64,000 nucleotides of DNA from Astragalus membranaceus (taxonomy: Eukaryota > Streptophyta > Magnoliopsida > Fabales > Fabaceae), in contig CM076846.1 in NCBI GenBank assembly GCA_039519185.1, forward strand, positions 71,720,666 to 71,784,665, in the 5' to 3' direction. The position numbers were made by a program, and so were the translations under genes. This document shows positions 22,901-33,925 of the stretch, in pieces (the first letter of the stretch is position 1; each line of letters starts with the position of its first letter). The notes beneath the pieces were generated by a model. That model saw nothing but the letters and a program-made list of their open reading frames with translations, did not search any database and was not told the DNA's origin.

Positions 22901-23894
22901 CACTTATACAAGTGTTCCCACTATTTTGCTCGCTACTTTCACCAATTCCTTCATCGAGTCGAATCTCATCTTCGACAGCCATCAACATTAACTCCTCTGA
23001 GTCAGAGTCTGAGTCACCATCATTAGCAAACTTGGCTTCTGCATCTTTATCCCTAGGAACTTTCTTGTTTTTACACTTGTTCCTATAACGCCCAAATTGC
23101 TGACAGTTATAACACTGAACTTTCGACAGGTCTCCCTTCTTCTTGTCAAAAGATCCTTGTTCTTTCTTCTTACTACTTGATCCCTTTTCTCTACCCTTCT
23201 CCTTGTTGCCTGCCTTCCAATTTCTCTTAGAGGAGTATGAAAGCAAGACTTGTTCAGTTTCTTTCTCTGAACTTCTCTGCCTTATTCTCAATTCATGAGC
23301 CTCTAAGGAACCCTGAAGTTCATCTAACTTCAATGTATCTAGGTCCTTGGATTCTTCGATAGCAGTAACAACGTAGTCGAATTCCAGGGTTAAGGATCTG
23401 AGCACCTTTTCGACTTTATTTACTTCAGTCACAGTTTCACCATTACCTTTCATTTGATTAGTTAATGCTACTAACCTCGTAATGAATTCTCCAATCGATT
23501 CTCCATCTGTCATCTTCAAGCCCTCGTACTGCTTCCTGAGCGACTGTAGACGTATCTTCTTCAGCCTATCCGCTCCTCCATACGAGTTCTTTAGGATGTC
23601 CCAAGCTGCCTTTGCTGAATCACAGTCGATGATCAGGTTCAGGATGTTGGAATCAACGCATTGGTGAATCAAAAACAGCCCTTTTCCATCTTTTTTCCTC
23701 AGCGAATGGTGGTTGTTCCTCACCGCTTCAGTGGCGTTTGCTGCCAAGGGTGGAACACCATCATTCACGACATCAAGAACATCTTGATATCGAAACAGCA
23801 CCTTCATCTGCGCACACCAACGTTCATAATCTTTTCCGTCGAAGATTGGGAGGTTCCCCGGAATACCTCCACCAGAGTTGTCTCGCGCTGCCAT
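19906..23894 (-). pseudogene. Copia gag-pol polyprotein, interrupted
   Basis: The start is the ATG at 23892-23894; codons further upstream run into the primer-binding site. In order: Gag (UBN2-like), a zinc knuckle CYNCQQFGRYRNKC in which the usual His is Arg, protease DTGCSNHM, integrase zinc region (HRRFGHL, CESC) and the start of the integrase core. A TAG stands at 21969-21971. Integrase resumes ([16 protein letters not shown]) and is lost in a frame change at about 21715-21760, where an expected stretch between integrase and RT is missing. RT ([13 protein letters not shown]) and RNase H (YTDSDW, SSCEAEY) then run open to 19906. It would reverse-transcribe and integrate the element if intact. 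Confidence 0.9.
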
Positions 23895-23926
23895 GGATCT
23901 TGATAGATTTTGTAAGGATCTAACAA

Positions 23927-23938
23927 GCTCTGATACCA
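23927..23938 (-). promoter_or_regulatory. Copia primer-binding site
   Basis: The minus strand reads TGGTATCAGAGC three bases after the 5' LTR, complementary to initiator tRNA-Met. Confidence 0.9.
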
Positions 23939-23941
23939 GTT

Positions 23942-24199
23942 TGTTGGGGATAAACACGTGAAAGGGACAAGAAAGGAAGTGGCGGCGCTAAGGACAAGAG
24001 GAATGGATAGGGCAATATAATATTAATAGTAAAATCTGCACTGAATTTCATAAAAGTAGGTTGCAAATTACATGCTACTGACGTCTATATTTATATACAA
24101 TGAAACAGGCCCAGACCCATAATTTCGACTGGCCCATTTCGACTAAGTTACTATTCACACCTATAAATTACAAGCAATAGAATTACAAGGCATATCTCA
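23942..24199 (-). repeat. Copia 5' LTR
   Basis: It matches 19638-19895. On the minus strand it is followed by the primer-binding site. Confidence 0.92.
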
Positions 24200-24204
24200 A
24201 TAAT

Positions 24205-24984
24205 AATCGGTAAGGAAATTGAAAACTCTGAATAGGCGAGCTAAACATGAATAGCCACACAAATATATATTACTTACAGCATGGGTATCGACCTTCAGAA
24301 TATCAACTACTACTGCGTACATGTCCTACTTGCTAGGTTCAACCTTAGCCTTCTTACTTCTTGAACGTTTTCCTAATTGCCCATTGGAAAAAAAATAGGA
24401 AATCAATATAGGACAGAAAGAGGACACGGGTATATTTTCTATAAGAAAAAAAGAAACCAATACTTTATAATTTTAGAGTTACTATTGTGTGAATCTTCTT
24501 CAAATGTAACAACATAATATTGAGAGAAAGTTTATAGGGGACAGTTTCACAAGATTACTCAAGCAAAATAAAGAAAAGCAAGATAAAACTCAACAATGAA
24601 ATATATATATGTAACGAGCAACTCTAATTATTAATTAATCCATTATCCATTATACAAAACAAAGTTCAAATCAAAGTCACCTCAATGCAACTATAATAAT
24701 ATACATAAAGGTGAAAACCTGATCGGTCTTTGCCGACATTTTACAGAATGCAGAAAATGAACAGAAAATGCAGAATGCAGAATATTAGTTTTAAAATATT
24801 TGGTTGGACTGAAAAACAATTTCAATTCAAAATAGTAATTAAAAAGGATGACATGTGGGAGTGGTGCCTTTTAATCAGCCAATAAAATGTTATTCATTGA
24901 TGTAGATTATTTATATTTATGTTACTTACGACGACAAATGCATCATTTGACCCTATCTCGTGTGTATAAGTAAAAATAATAAAC
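24205..24984 (-). other. Possible 3' part or intron of the DEK-like gene
   Basis: This follows the DEK exons on the minus strand. A minus-strand segment at about 24335-24395 reads KRSRSKKAKVEPSK followed by a stop, a basic tail of the kind found after DEK domains, but a clean in-phase splice acceptor was not found. A second minus-strand segment at about 24280-24330 reads AVVVDILK before a GTAAGT-like donor, faintly like a DEK C-terminal domain. The Copia element lies directly beyond. Treat as tentative. Confidence 0.35.
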
Positions 24985-25065
24985 CTGTTCTTTCTCAGCA
25001 AGCAGAACATCCGTTGTAACATGAGGGGACTCCAGAAATTTCAACAATTTCACAGTTAATTCCTC
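24985..25065 (-). CDS. DEK-domain chromatin protein, internal exon
   Basis: An 81-base exon encodes 27 residues with phase 0 ends, an AG acceptor at 25066-25067 and a GT donor at 24983-24984 (minus strand). The peptide contains KLLKFLESPH and DVLLAEKEQ, matching the second half of the DEK/SAF-like fold of plant DEK proteins. It continues directly from the exon at 25152-25262. DEK proteins bind histones and DNA and shape chromatin topology. The family call rests on recognising the conserved order CDVLDI...KLLxFLExPHxTTDVL across the joined exons. Confidence 0.72.
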
Positions 25066-25151
25066 CTGAAATTATGTCATGTTGAATAGTTTCAAAAAAT
25101 AGTATGTAAGTTAAACTCCCTTAGATGGAAAAATACTATATGTATACATAC

Positions 25152-25262
25152 CTTCTTTGCTTTGCTCTTGTTTATCGGAATATCAAGAACATCACAGAAG
25201 TCCACCAACTTTTCTTTCATGCACTTGTAAATCCTCTCCTTAATCCCTGTTCTTTGTTTTTC
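25152..25262 (-). CDS. DEK-domain chromatin protein, internal exon
   Basis: A 111-base exon encodes 37 residues and is phase 0 at both ends, with AG acceptor (25263-25264) and GTATG donor (25147-25151) on the minus strand. It contains KEKLVDFCDVLDIPINK, the first half of the DEK domain. An 86-base intron separates it from the next exon. Upstream exons were not found between 30843 and 31140. The chromovirus inserted 43 bases upstream of this exon, inside what should be the preceding intron. The exons look undamaged; whether the gene is still expressed cannot be told. Confidence 0.75.
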
Positions 25263-25305
25263 CTGCCAAGAATTATGAATCTGTGATTATTTCAACTGAG
25301 GGTTG

Positions 25306-25683
25306 TGTAATAAATGATGACATGGAGGGTGAGTCAGCAAAAGTCAAGACCAATGAAGAAAATGTGAGTGTGAGGAGAAGCACACGTGCTAGGAGAGAGA
25401 ATGTGACGCTAACAGGTTATGTGCGTGGATGATTAAAAGAAGCTGAGGTTACCATTTTAGAGTGATGCTGATTGTATGAATATTTCTCTCCTTCTCTCTC
25501 TATAACCGTCTCTCTCTGTTCTCTGTCTAGGGAAGGTTCTTGGCCGAATTCCCTGTTACTTTATACTATACTCATACTTGTAATTACTTGAGGAAATTGA
25601 TTCCCTACTACTTGAATGAATCAGTGACATTTTCCTCAGCTCTTACATTGTCATTTACTGTTACATTGCATAGCTCAGTTACA
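25306..25683 (+). repeat. Chromovirus 5' LTR
   Basis: TGTAATAAATG...CTCAGTTACA, 378 bases. The first about 130 bases are a copy of the last codons of the polyprotein. A CT-rich stretch (25482-25521) contains the 4-base length difference from the 3' LTR. Confidence 0.92.
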
Positions 25684-25706
25684 TTGGTGCTTTCATCCCG
25701 TGAACT

Positions 25707-28700
25707 ATGGCGGAAGGAACTAGAATCAAGGAACTCAGCTTGGAATTGAAGAGGATCACAGAACAAATGGAAAAAAACCACGCAGAAGCTCACTCCAGTA
25801 TCAAGCGAGTTGAGGTGGAAAATGGAGCACGCTTCGACAAAATTGAGCAGGCGATTGTGTCACAGAATGAGGCATTGACGAAGATCTTGGTTGCAATGGC
25901 GATTCCTGAAACCGAACGTTCATTCTCCAGCTCAATGGTGGGTGATGGTCCGAGCAATGCACAGAAATCGCCGATTGGAATTAAGTCACCAGTTAACCAG
26001 CAACCACGCGTGCCACTCCAGGTAAGAGCTGTGAAACTTGATTTTCCCAGATTTGATGGAAAGAATGTCATTAGTTGGATCTTCAAATCACAACAATTCT
26101 TCGAGTATTACAATACCCCTGATTCTGAGAGATTGATGATTGCATCGGTTAACCTGGATCAAGAAATTGTACCATGGTACCAAATGATGCAAAGAGTGAA
26201 TCCATTCCAATCTTGGGGTCAATTCACTCGTGCTTTGGAGCTAGATTTTGGCCCATCACCGTATGAATGCCCTAGATCCAACTTGTTTAAGCTGAGTCAA
26301 AATGGAACTGTCAGTGATTATTACTTAAGCTTCACGTCTCTAGCTAATCGTTCTGAAGGACTTAGCAATGAGGCCTTATGAGATTGCTTTGTTAGTGGCC
26401 TCCAAGAGGAAATTAGGAGAGATGTTAAGGCTATGACTCCTAACACTATGCTTAAGGCAGTATCCTTAGCTAAATTGTATGAGGAGAAATACACAAAATC
26501 AAAAAATACTACATATACACACAAACAGATTACAAACTCAAACACACCATACCAGAAACTTAATAATTATACTCCAAAACCAAATCACAACCAAAACCAA
26601 AATAAGCCACCTTTGTTGCCTACACCGGGCGCCAAAACAGCTACTACACCAAACAGGAATTTAGCAATTAAGAATATGTCCGCAGCTGAGATACAACTTA
26701 GGAGAGATAAGGGATTGTGTTACTTTTGTGATGAAAAGTTTTCTTATGCTCATAAATGCCCCAATAAGAACTTGATGATGTTACAATTGAAAGATGATGA
26801 GGAGGAGACCAAAAGTGAGACTGACAGTGAACCTGTGATTGATCCTGGACCAGTCACTGATAGTGCTCATCATTTGTCATTGAATGCTATGAATGGAGGA
26901 ATAGGAATTGGCACAATTAGATTCACAGGCATGATTGGTCAACTGCCAGTTCAGATTCTGGTAGATGGAGGAAGTTCTGAGAATTTTCTATAACCAAGAA
27001 TTGCTCAATGTCTGAAACTACCTGTGGAGAACAAATCTAATTTCCAAGTGTTGATTGGTAATGGTGACAAAATGAAGATAGAAGGGTGGATTGAGAATCT
27101 CAAAGTACAAGTTCAGCAGCAGGAATTAATTGTTCCAGTATTTCTGCTACCTAGCTGGTGCGGATTTGATCTTAGGATCAACATGGCTGGCCACACTTGG
27201 ACCTCATGTGGAGGATTACTCACAGTCTGTGTTGAAATTTTTTCAACAAGGCAAGTTTATTGTTTTGCAGGGTGATAAGGAAGCAACACCGAGCCAGGCA
27301 CAATTCAATCAACTGAGGAGGTTGCAGAATACTGACTCCATCAGTGAATGTTACACAGTTCAACAGGTACCAAGGCGTGCAGTGACTGATGAATTGTTGG
27401 AACTGCCTGAGAGTATGGAACCTGAGTTAGCCATACTATTGCATACCTATAGAGGAGTTTTCAGTACTCCTACTTCTCTGCCACCAGAGAGGACTCATAA
27501 TCATGCCATCATACTTCAGGAAGGGGCAAAACCAGTGAAAGTCAGGCCATATAGGTATCCACACAGACAGAAGGAACAAATTGAAGCAATGGTGCAGGAA
27601 ATGTTAGAGCAAGGCATCATTCAGAATAGCACAAGCCCATTCTCTTCTCCAATTATCCTTGTCAAGAAGAAAGATGGGAAATGGAGGTTCTGTACTGACT
27701 ACCAAGCATTGAATGCAATCACTGTCAAAGACAGTTTTCCCATGCCTACTGTAGATGAATTGTTGGATGAGCTATTTGGTGCACAATTCTTTTCTAAGAT
27801 GGATTTAAGATCGGGCTATCACCAAATATTGCTCAAACCGGAGGATAGACACAAGTCAGCATTCAGAACTCATCATGGTCATTATGAATGGCTTGTAATG
27901 CCATTTGGATTGACAAATGCTCCAGCTACATTTCAGAGTTTAATGAATGAGATATTCAAACACGAGTTGAGGAAGTTTGTGTTGGTATTTTTTGATGACA
28001 TATTGGTCTATAGTGATACTTGGACATCACATTTAATTCATGTAGAATTGGTGTTGAACACCCTGCAGAATCACCAATTATATGCCCGGTTGTCAAAGTG
28101 TTCATTTGGTATGCAGCAAGTGGATTACTTGGGACATCAGGTATCAGGACAAGGAGTATCAATGGATCCTGAGAAACTTCAAGCAGTAAGGCCAACTCCT
28201 AAGAATGTGAAAGAACTTTGAGGATTCTTGGGATTAACTGGTTATTACAGACGATTTATCAAAGGATATGCAGCTATAGCAGGTCCCTTAACTGAGTTAT
28301 TGAAGAAAGAGGCATTTGTGTGGTCTACAGCAACTGAGCAAGCATTTCAGGACCTGAAACAAGTCATGATAGCAGCACCTGTGCTAGGTCTGCCAAATTT
28401 TGCAGAACCATTCACCTTAGAAACCGATGCCTCTGGCATAGCTGTTGGAGCAGTGTTGAGTCAAAAGGGACATCCTATTGCTTACTTCTCCAAGAAAATG
28501 GTGCCTAGAATGGAAAAACAATCGGCCTATACAAGAGAACTATTTGCTATTACTGAGGCACTCGCTAAGTTTAGACACTACTTGTTGGGCCACAAATTTG
28601 TCATCAAAACGGATCAAAAGAGCTTGAGAAGTTTGATGGATCAAGCCTTACAAACACCAGAGCAACAAGCGTGGCTACATAAATTCCTTGGTTATGACTT

Positions 28701-30372
28701 CACAGTGGAATACAAACCAGGGAAGGAAAATATACCTGCAGATGCACTATCCAGGGTTCTGTTCATGGCTTGGTCTGAGCCACAGTCATTGTTTCTGGAG
28801 AAGTTGAGAGAAGCATTGAAACATGATCCTAAGACAGCTCAATTGATGAAGGACTGTGGGTTGAGGACTGCTGCCAGTGTGGAATATACTGTCAAAGATA
28901 ACTTGCTTTATTTCCAGAGAAGATTGGTGGTACCTCATAGTGAGAGATTGATGCAGGAAATTTTGAATGAATATCACAGTTCACCAGTGGGTGGCCACGC
29001 AGGAATTGCTCGCACAATTGCAAGGGTGTCAGCTCAATTCTATTGGAGCACACTCAAAGCTGATGTAAAACAGTTTGTGCAGAATTGTGTGATCTGTCAG
29101 CAAGCGAAGGCGCCAAATTCTCCTACTGCAGGATTACTCCAGCCATTACCAATTCCTAACATGGTGTGGGAGGATGTAGCTATGGACTTCATCACAGGCT
29201 TACCTAACTCTCATGGCTATACAGTCATTATGGTGGTCATAGATAGATTGTCTAAATACGCTCATTTTATTCCTATGAAGACTGATTACAATAGTCACTC
29301 TGTAGCTGAACAGTTTATGACTTCCGTTGTCAAGCTACATGGCATGCCTAAGACAATTGTATCTGATCGTGATAAGGTCTTCACTAGTTCATTTTGGAGA
29401 CAATTATTCAAGTTGCAAGGCACCACGTTGGCTATGAGTTCCGCGTACCACCCACAATCGGATGGTCAATCAGAAAATCTGAATAAGTCTTTGGAATTGT
29501 ATTTGAGATGTTTTACCTTTGAGAATCCTAAGGCTTGGTTTAAATTGTTGAATTTGGCTGAATATTGGTACAATACCTCATTCCGTACAAGCCTTGGCCT
29601 GACTCCATTCAAAGCTTTGTATGGGAGAGATCCACCAATGTTGGTGAGACCAGAACCAACCGGCAATGATTCTGCAGAAGTGCTGAAACTATTGTCTGAG
29701 AGAGAGCAGTTAATGCAGCAATTGAAAGTAAATTTGTTGAAAGCACAGGAACGGATGAAGCAACATGCTGATAAGAAACGTGTGGATGTGCACTATGAGA
29801 TTGGTGACTTGGTGCTGGTCAAGCTTCAACCTTATAGGCAGAATTCTATAGCTTTGAGGAAGAATCAAAAGCTTTCAATGCGATATTTTGGTCCGTTTGA
29901 AATTATTGATAAGGTTGGTAAGGTTGCTTACAAGTTAAAACTGCCTGCTACTGCTAAGATTCATGCAGTGTTCCATGTGTCTCAATTAAAGTTGTTCAAA
30001 GGTGATAAGTCTGTGCCTTATTTGCCTCTACCCCTTACAAGTACTGAGGCAGGACCAGTATTGCTACCACAAAAGGTGCTGCGTACTAGAATGATCAAGA
30101 AAGGGCATAAGTGGATTCAACAGGTTCTCATCATGTGGGAGGACAATGATTTAGCTGCGGCAACATGGGAGGATGTAACAGAATTTCAAGCTCAGTACCC
30201 TTCTTTCAATCTTGAGGACAAGATTGTTGTTAAAGGGGAGGGTGTTGTAATGAATGATGACATGGAGGGTGAGTCAGCAAAAGTCAAGACCAATGAAGAA
30301 AATGTGAGTGTGAGGAGAAGCACACGTGCTAGGAGAGAGAATGTGACGCTAACAGGTTATGTGCGTGGATGA
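25707..30372 (+). pseudogene. Chromovirus gag-pol polyprotein with three stops and a frameshift
   Basis: It starts at ATG 25707. Gag contains FPRFDGKNVISW and a knuckle-like CYFCDEKFSYAHKC. The protease is VDGGSSENF, with Gly where DTGA/DSGA is usual. RT has FFDDILVYS, then RNase H (ETDASGIAVGAVL). Integrase has the zinc region (HVGGH-like, CVICQQAK) and core residues in DFITGLP, VSDRDKVF and GQSENLN. The tail (WEDNDLAAATWEDV, NLEDKI) is a chromodomain. Stops: TGA 26379-26381, TAA 26991-26993 and TGA 28219-28221, each explained by a single C-to-T change from Arg or Gln. A frameshift lies near 27150. Chromodomains steer integration to marked chromatin. Confidence 0.92.
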
Positions 30373-30619
30373 TTAGAAGAAGCTGAGGTTACCATTTTAG
30401 AGTGATGCTGATTGTATGAATATTTCTCTCCTTCTCTCTCTATAACCGTCTCTGTTCTCTGTCTAGGGAAGGTTCTTGGCCGAATTCCTTGTTACTTTAT
30501 ACTATACTCATACTTGTAATTACTTGAGGAAATTGATTCCCTACTACTTGAATGAATCAGTGACATTTTCCTCAGCTCTTACATTGTCATTTACTGTTAC
30601 ATTGCATAGCTCAGTTACA
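30246..30619 (+). repeat. Chromovirus 3' LTR
   Basis: 374 bases, matching the 5' LTR. The polyprotein stop codon (30370-30372) lies inside it. Confidence 0.92.
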
Positions 30620-30643
30620 GGTTGATTACAGCATCCAGCCTCA

Positions 30644-30842
30644 CACTATAAGAAAAATCCGCATTACCGGCGGATTTTTTCCACAGGTAATGCACATTTC
30701 CGGCAGATTTTTTTAAAAAAAAAATATTTTTTTTATAAAAAATCCGCCGGAAAGTCTATCTTTTCCGCCGGAAATGCCAAATGTCCGCCGGAACCGTACC
30801 GGCAGAAAAAAACCGCCGAAAAAACGTGTTTTTCTTGTAGTG
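30644..30842. mobile_element. CACTA-type MITE
   Basis: 199 bases begin CACTATAAGAAAAA and end ttttcttgtagtg, with a 3-bp duplication tca (30641-30643, 30843-30845). The interior has inverted ccgccgg/ccggcgg motifs, shared with the larger element at 45147-46005. No coding capacity. Confidence 0.9.
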
Positions 30843-31209
30843 TCAGACACTCATGTTTTTATAAATACCTCGCCAAAATGATTTGTACAATTTAAGAATA
30901 GATAACAGGCATAATACAGTAACTGACAGAACAATACCACATTTTAAGCCCACGCATAACCGGAAAACTGGCCTATGTTTTTCTTTAATTTGTGTTCCTG
31001 GTTACCATTCAGGAATAGCCATGGTGTTAGATTAAATGACTAAAAATTCATGAACAACAAATGGAACTATGGAAGTCAGCAAATACAACACAACCTCCAG
31101 AACATCACCTTTGTTTGCTTCCCAAACAGTATGCTATGAAGCATGTCCGAACGGGTTCGAAGACTAGTGTCCGATCTGTTCGACACTTTTGGTCCGAACA
31201 ACACTTCAG

Positions 31210-31653
31210 CTGATAGGCATTGTGATTTTTGCAGTTATCAAATTCGTAGCATTTATCGAACAAACTGATAGGCACATCAACATTCCGCAGAATGTTTTTC
31301 AGCAGTTAGGCAACAAATTGCCTCGCAAAGTTTTCCTACATCTGGAAATTGGCAATATTTTTGCTGCTGTTGTCAACAGACGTACCCGCAACATGGCAAC
31401 TGATACACAGGCTATCTGCACTGCATATGGGGGTGTGGCTAGTGCTGAAGTATCAATTACATATGCTCATAATGGCCGTTTCAATTTGGTCAGAATATTG
31501 CACGAGGAAGAGGAAGATGACGCTGGTTCTGACTCAACTGATTCGGATTACTGGGCATTCCTTGCCAATTATGTCTCTGGTAATGATGTTAGTGACGATG
31601 AACCAACAGAAGTCTTTGTCAGTGGACCGTCATTTGGTGAAGATGACAACTAA
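31210..31653 (+). CDS. Hypothetical protein with acidic C-terminus, 5' incomplete
   Basis: An open frame ends at TAA 31651-31653; no convincing start is visible (the frame opens at a TTG near 31189). The middle (INIPQNVFQQLGNKLPRKVFLHL) has the rhythm of a B3-type DNA-binding fold, but this is too weak to assign. The last 50 residues are Asp/Glu/Ser-rich. Its neighbour on the opposite strand is the PB1-like ORF. Probably cargo or an exon of a Mutator-like element. Confidence 0.35.
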   Translation: MIGIVIFAVIKFVAFIEQTDRHINIPQNVFQQLGNKLPRKVFLHLEIGNIFAAVVNRRTRNMATDTQAICTAYGGVASAEVSITYAHNGRFNLVRILHEEEEDDAGSDSTDSDYWAFLANYVSGNDVSDDEPTEVFVSGPSFGEDDN

Positions 31654-31875
31654 TTTCGTGCTCTTTTATTTTAAATTGCAAATTGTTATATCTTTTTTGA
31701 ATAATTTAACGGATTTGTTGTATGTTAACATTATATTATATCTTTGTTTGAAAAAAGATCTAGCAATAACGAAACATTCAATCTCTCTATTTCAATTGTT
31801 TGGAACATAACGAAACAAGTACGACAAATGAACGACAATTAAAACGATAAAATGAAACAACTACGAAACTAGCGA

Positions 31876-32286
31876 TTATTTGGGAAGTCCCTGTTCCAGA
31901 AAATAAATGATCTCTTTCGGAGTGCGCATTGTTTCGACAAACAGCTCCAGGATACTACGTCTCATTGGAACGTTAGCATGAGCTTCCATCATTGCACGAA
32001 CATCATCGTCGCTTCGGATCTCCATATATGAGCAGCGGACAGTCCCGTCATCTTCACAACTGTACTTGCGGTAACGTAAACGACTTATGTCTTTACGCCA
32101 CTCTCCTTCTTGGCGAACCTTCCTCCTCGCCTTTTCCTTCAACTGGGTGAATGTTATATCCTTCTTCATCCTACAGAAAATAGGATTGCGACATTGAAAA
32201 AACACACCATCGTTCCTGTTGGTGACAGTTCCACGGTGATGAAGGACGGTTAGGAATTTGTCACTTGAGTACTGGGTTGGGCACAA
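31876..32286 (-). CDS. PB1-like protein of Mutator-like element type
   Basis: A 136-codon ORF from ATG 32286 to 31876. It is homologous by eye to the plus-strand gene at 44086-44493: both share an HHRG motif, then RNPIFCRM/PQPVLCRI, YRK, DDG..R/H.SYM, a DDDVRAMM/DEDVANML block, and ILELFVET/LELYVET. This layout (basic strand, acidic helix pair) fits the PB1-like N-terminal domain often encoded by plant MuDR-type elements, a protein-interaction module. The frame is intact. A poly(A)-type signal is not obvious. Whether it is expressed is unknown. Confidence 0.55.
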   Translation of the reverse strand: MCPTQYSSDKFLTVLHHRGTVTNRNDGVFFQCRNPIFCRMKKDITFTQLKEKARRKVRQEGEWRKDISRLRYRKYSCEDDGTVRCSYMEIRSDDDVRAMMEAHANVPMRRSILELFVETMRTPKEIIYFLEQGLPK

Positions 32287-32877
32287 CTGTCATTCCATTA
32301 GGTCTTCCATTTCAGCGGGTGGGGTTAGAGTATTTGTGAAGAAGCCGAGAAGGGGTGTTGGTGGAGAAGAAGAAGCGGAGTAAGGTGTTGGTGAAGTAGC
32401 AGAGAAAGCTGAAACCCTATTTATAATAGGCATGGGAAAATATGAGCCGTTGAATTTCTATCCGTTGGGGCACAATTTCCAATTGAAATATTAGCCACTC
32501 ATTTTTATGACACGTTTGACTGCTTTTTTGACTGATTTTAAGTCGTTGATGATAATGGACGGTGGAATCTGAGCCGTTGAGAAATCATTAAATATCTAAC
32601 AGTGGTTCGGTACATAAGTGTCGAACGGGTTCGGACCACGCTAGTCCGAACCTGTTCGAATATAACTGAAAGGGAAAAGGGATGTGTCTGTGCGTTGTTA
32701 TACAAGATAACATACTCAATGCAGAAGTGTCGAACTGGATTGGACCACGCTAGTTCGAACCATCGCAAATCCAGGGAAAAAATTAGCGCGCACCAAATTC
32801 CTTAATGGCGGTTTGGTCTTTTCACGCGTTTTGGGGGTTTCCACTGAGTAGAGGGGAGTGGATGAAGCATGGGCCGT

Positions 32878-33765
32878 TTTTTCTTTTGAACGAAAGTTGT
32901 AATTGAATTCATTAAATGGGACATCAGCCCAAACCCAATTCAACACTCGGGCTCAGAGAAACGGGTTAAGCCGGAAAGTAGCGGATACAGAACTAAAATG
33001 GCAAACAAAACAACACCAAATTAAGACTATCATACACAGCATAAAATAAACCTAATTTGGCAAAGAAATAAAGAGCCATTACTGTCTTCATCTACCCCGA
33101 TCCAACAACCCTAGGAATCCAGCTACCAAAATCATCAAGCTGGTCTTCAATTAGGTTCTCTCCGCATCTTGTCGAATAGCTTCCCGTAACTGTGGTGGAG
33201 GGTAGCAGTACCAATTTGGTGGAAGACGATGTTGTCTCAAGAGATCAGCGCCAGTGTGAGCCGCGACATTCCCTTGACGAGCCACCCAGGTAAAACCAGT
33301 AGCATTAAACCTTAACCTCAATTGATTAATATCTTGAAGGATGTTAATCAGCGCTCTGTTCTCATTTTCACCACGACAAGCCTTCACAAGCTCCAAGCAA
33401 TCAGATTCAAAGATCACGCTCTGGATTCCTAGATTTACTGCAAGGAGGACTCCCTTTCGCAAAACCAGAGCTTCAACATGGAGAGCATCCACCGCTACAC
33501 CTAAAAAGGTATCCTCTGCAATAACCTTGCCACAACAATCTCTCATAACGATGCATCCATACACATGATTCGTATGCGAGATAAAACTCACATCAATATT
33601 GATCTTGAGATAATTATCACGAGGGGGTCGCCATTTAGGGCTGATGGGGATACTGGGATTTCTAACCTTCATTCCGCTTTGCGAAGAGGGAATTGAAGCC
33701 AAATACTCATTAACATTAGCCATAGTCTTCATGAGGCACCCCATAGGGTTCAGTTGTTGGCCTTC
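32878..33765 (-). mobile_element. 5'-truncated LINE
   Basis: The minus strand carries the last part of a LINE ORF2 (RNase H domain, 33744-33151), then about 270 bases of 3' untranslated sequence, ending ttcaaaagaaaaaa at 32878. Such an A-rich tail and 5' truncation are usual for LINE insertions. The left break is placed near 33765, where similarity to a coding frame ends. No target-site duplication was recognised. Confidence 0.7.
33151..33744 (-). pseudogene. LINE ORF2 C-terminal RNase H domain (fragment)
   Basis: This 197-codon open frame reads KWRPPRDNYLKINIDVSF at residues about 37-54, HVEALVLR at about 89-96, FESDCLELV at about 113-121, and HTGADLL near 165. These give the D-E-D-D order of the plant-type RNase H-like (RVT_3) domain found at the end of L1-type LINE ORF2. 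The apparent ATG at 33744 is internal to a longer ancestral ORF; RT and endonuclease are missing. Confidence 0.75.
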
Positions 33766-33818
33766 AAAGATGTATGCATTCCTGTTCGGATATTTTAAAA
33801 AATGATGGAATGGAATGG

Positions 33819-33925
33819 TAAGTGGTGGTATTCATTCCATTCCAGTCCATTGTTTACCACCATTTTGCCCCCCCCCCCTCCCAATTTGGGGGTATGGGTT
33901 GGAATGGCATGAATACCACCACTTA
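33819..33925. repeat. Short fold-back (hairpin) element
   Basis: Arms of about 26 bases (33819-33844 and 33900-33925, taagtggtggtattcat...) are inverted with one mismatch, around a loop with runs of C (33868-33876) and G. The fold-back form fits a MITE, but no target-site duplication is clear. Confidence 0.65.

Larger units (their letters stand above)
19638..24199 (-). mobile_element. Ty1/Copia retrotransposon, defective
   Basis: This is a complete element in outline: two 258-bp LTRs (19638-19895 and 23942-24199), the 5-bp duplication ataat at 19633-19637 and 24200-24204, a tRNA-Met primer-binding site and a polypurine tract. On the minus strand the LTR runs TGAGATATGCC...ATCCCCAACA. I count about nine substitutions between the LTRs (about 96.5% identity), so the insertion is not recent. 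The gag-pol frame is interrupted and part of integrase is deleted, so it cannot move on its own. Confidence 0.93.
25306..30619 (+). mobile_element. Ty3/Gypsy chromovirus, young but coding-dead
   Basis: LTRs at 25306-25683 and 30246-30619 differ by only three substitutions and one 4-base indel (above 99% identical). The perfect 5-bp duplication ggttg lies at 25301-25305 and 30620-30624. The single gag-pol frame ends in a chromodomain-like tail and runs into the 3' LTR. The frame has three in-frame stops and one frameshift, so the recent insertion must have been mobilised by enzymes from another copy, or decayed very fast. Confidence 0.94.
31142..32790. mobile_element. Mutator-like element remnant with subterminal gttcgaa motifs
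   Basis: Related words (tgtccgaacgggttcga, gtgtcgaacgggttcgga, ctagtccgaacctgttcgaa) occur at 31146-31208 and again, inverted and direct, at 32615-32762, bracketing two ORFs. The content parallels the Mutator-like element at 43513-46514, which has the same kind of PB1-like gene. Exact ends and a target-site duplication were not found, so the class is inferred. Confidence 0.45.
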
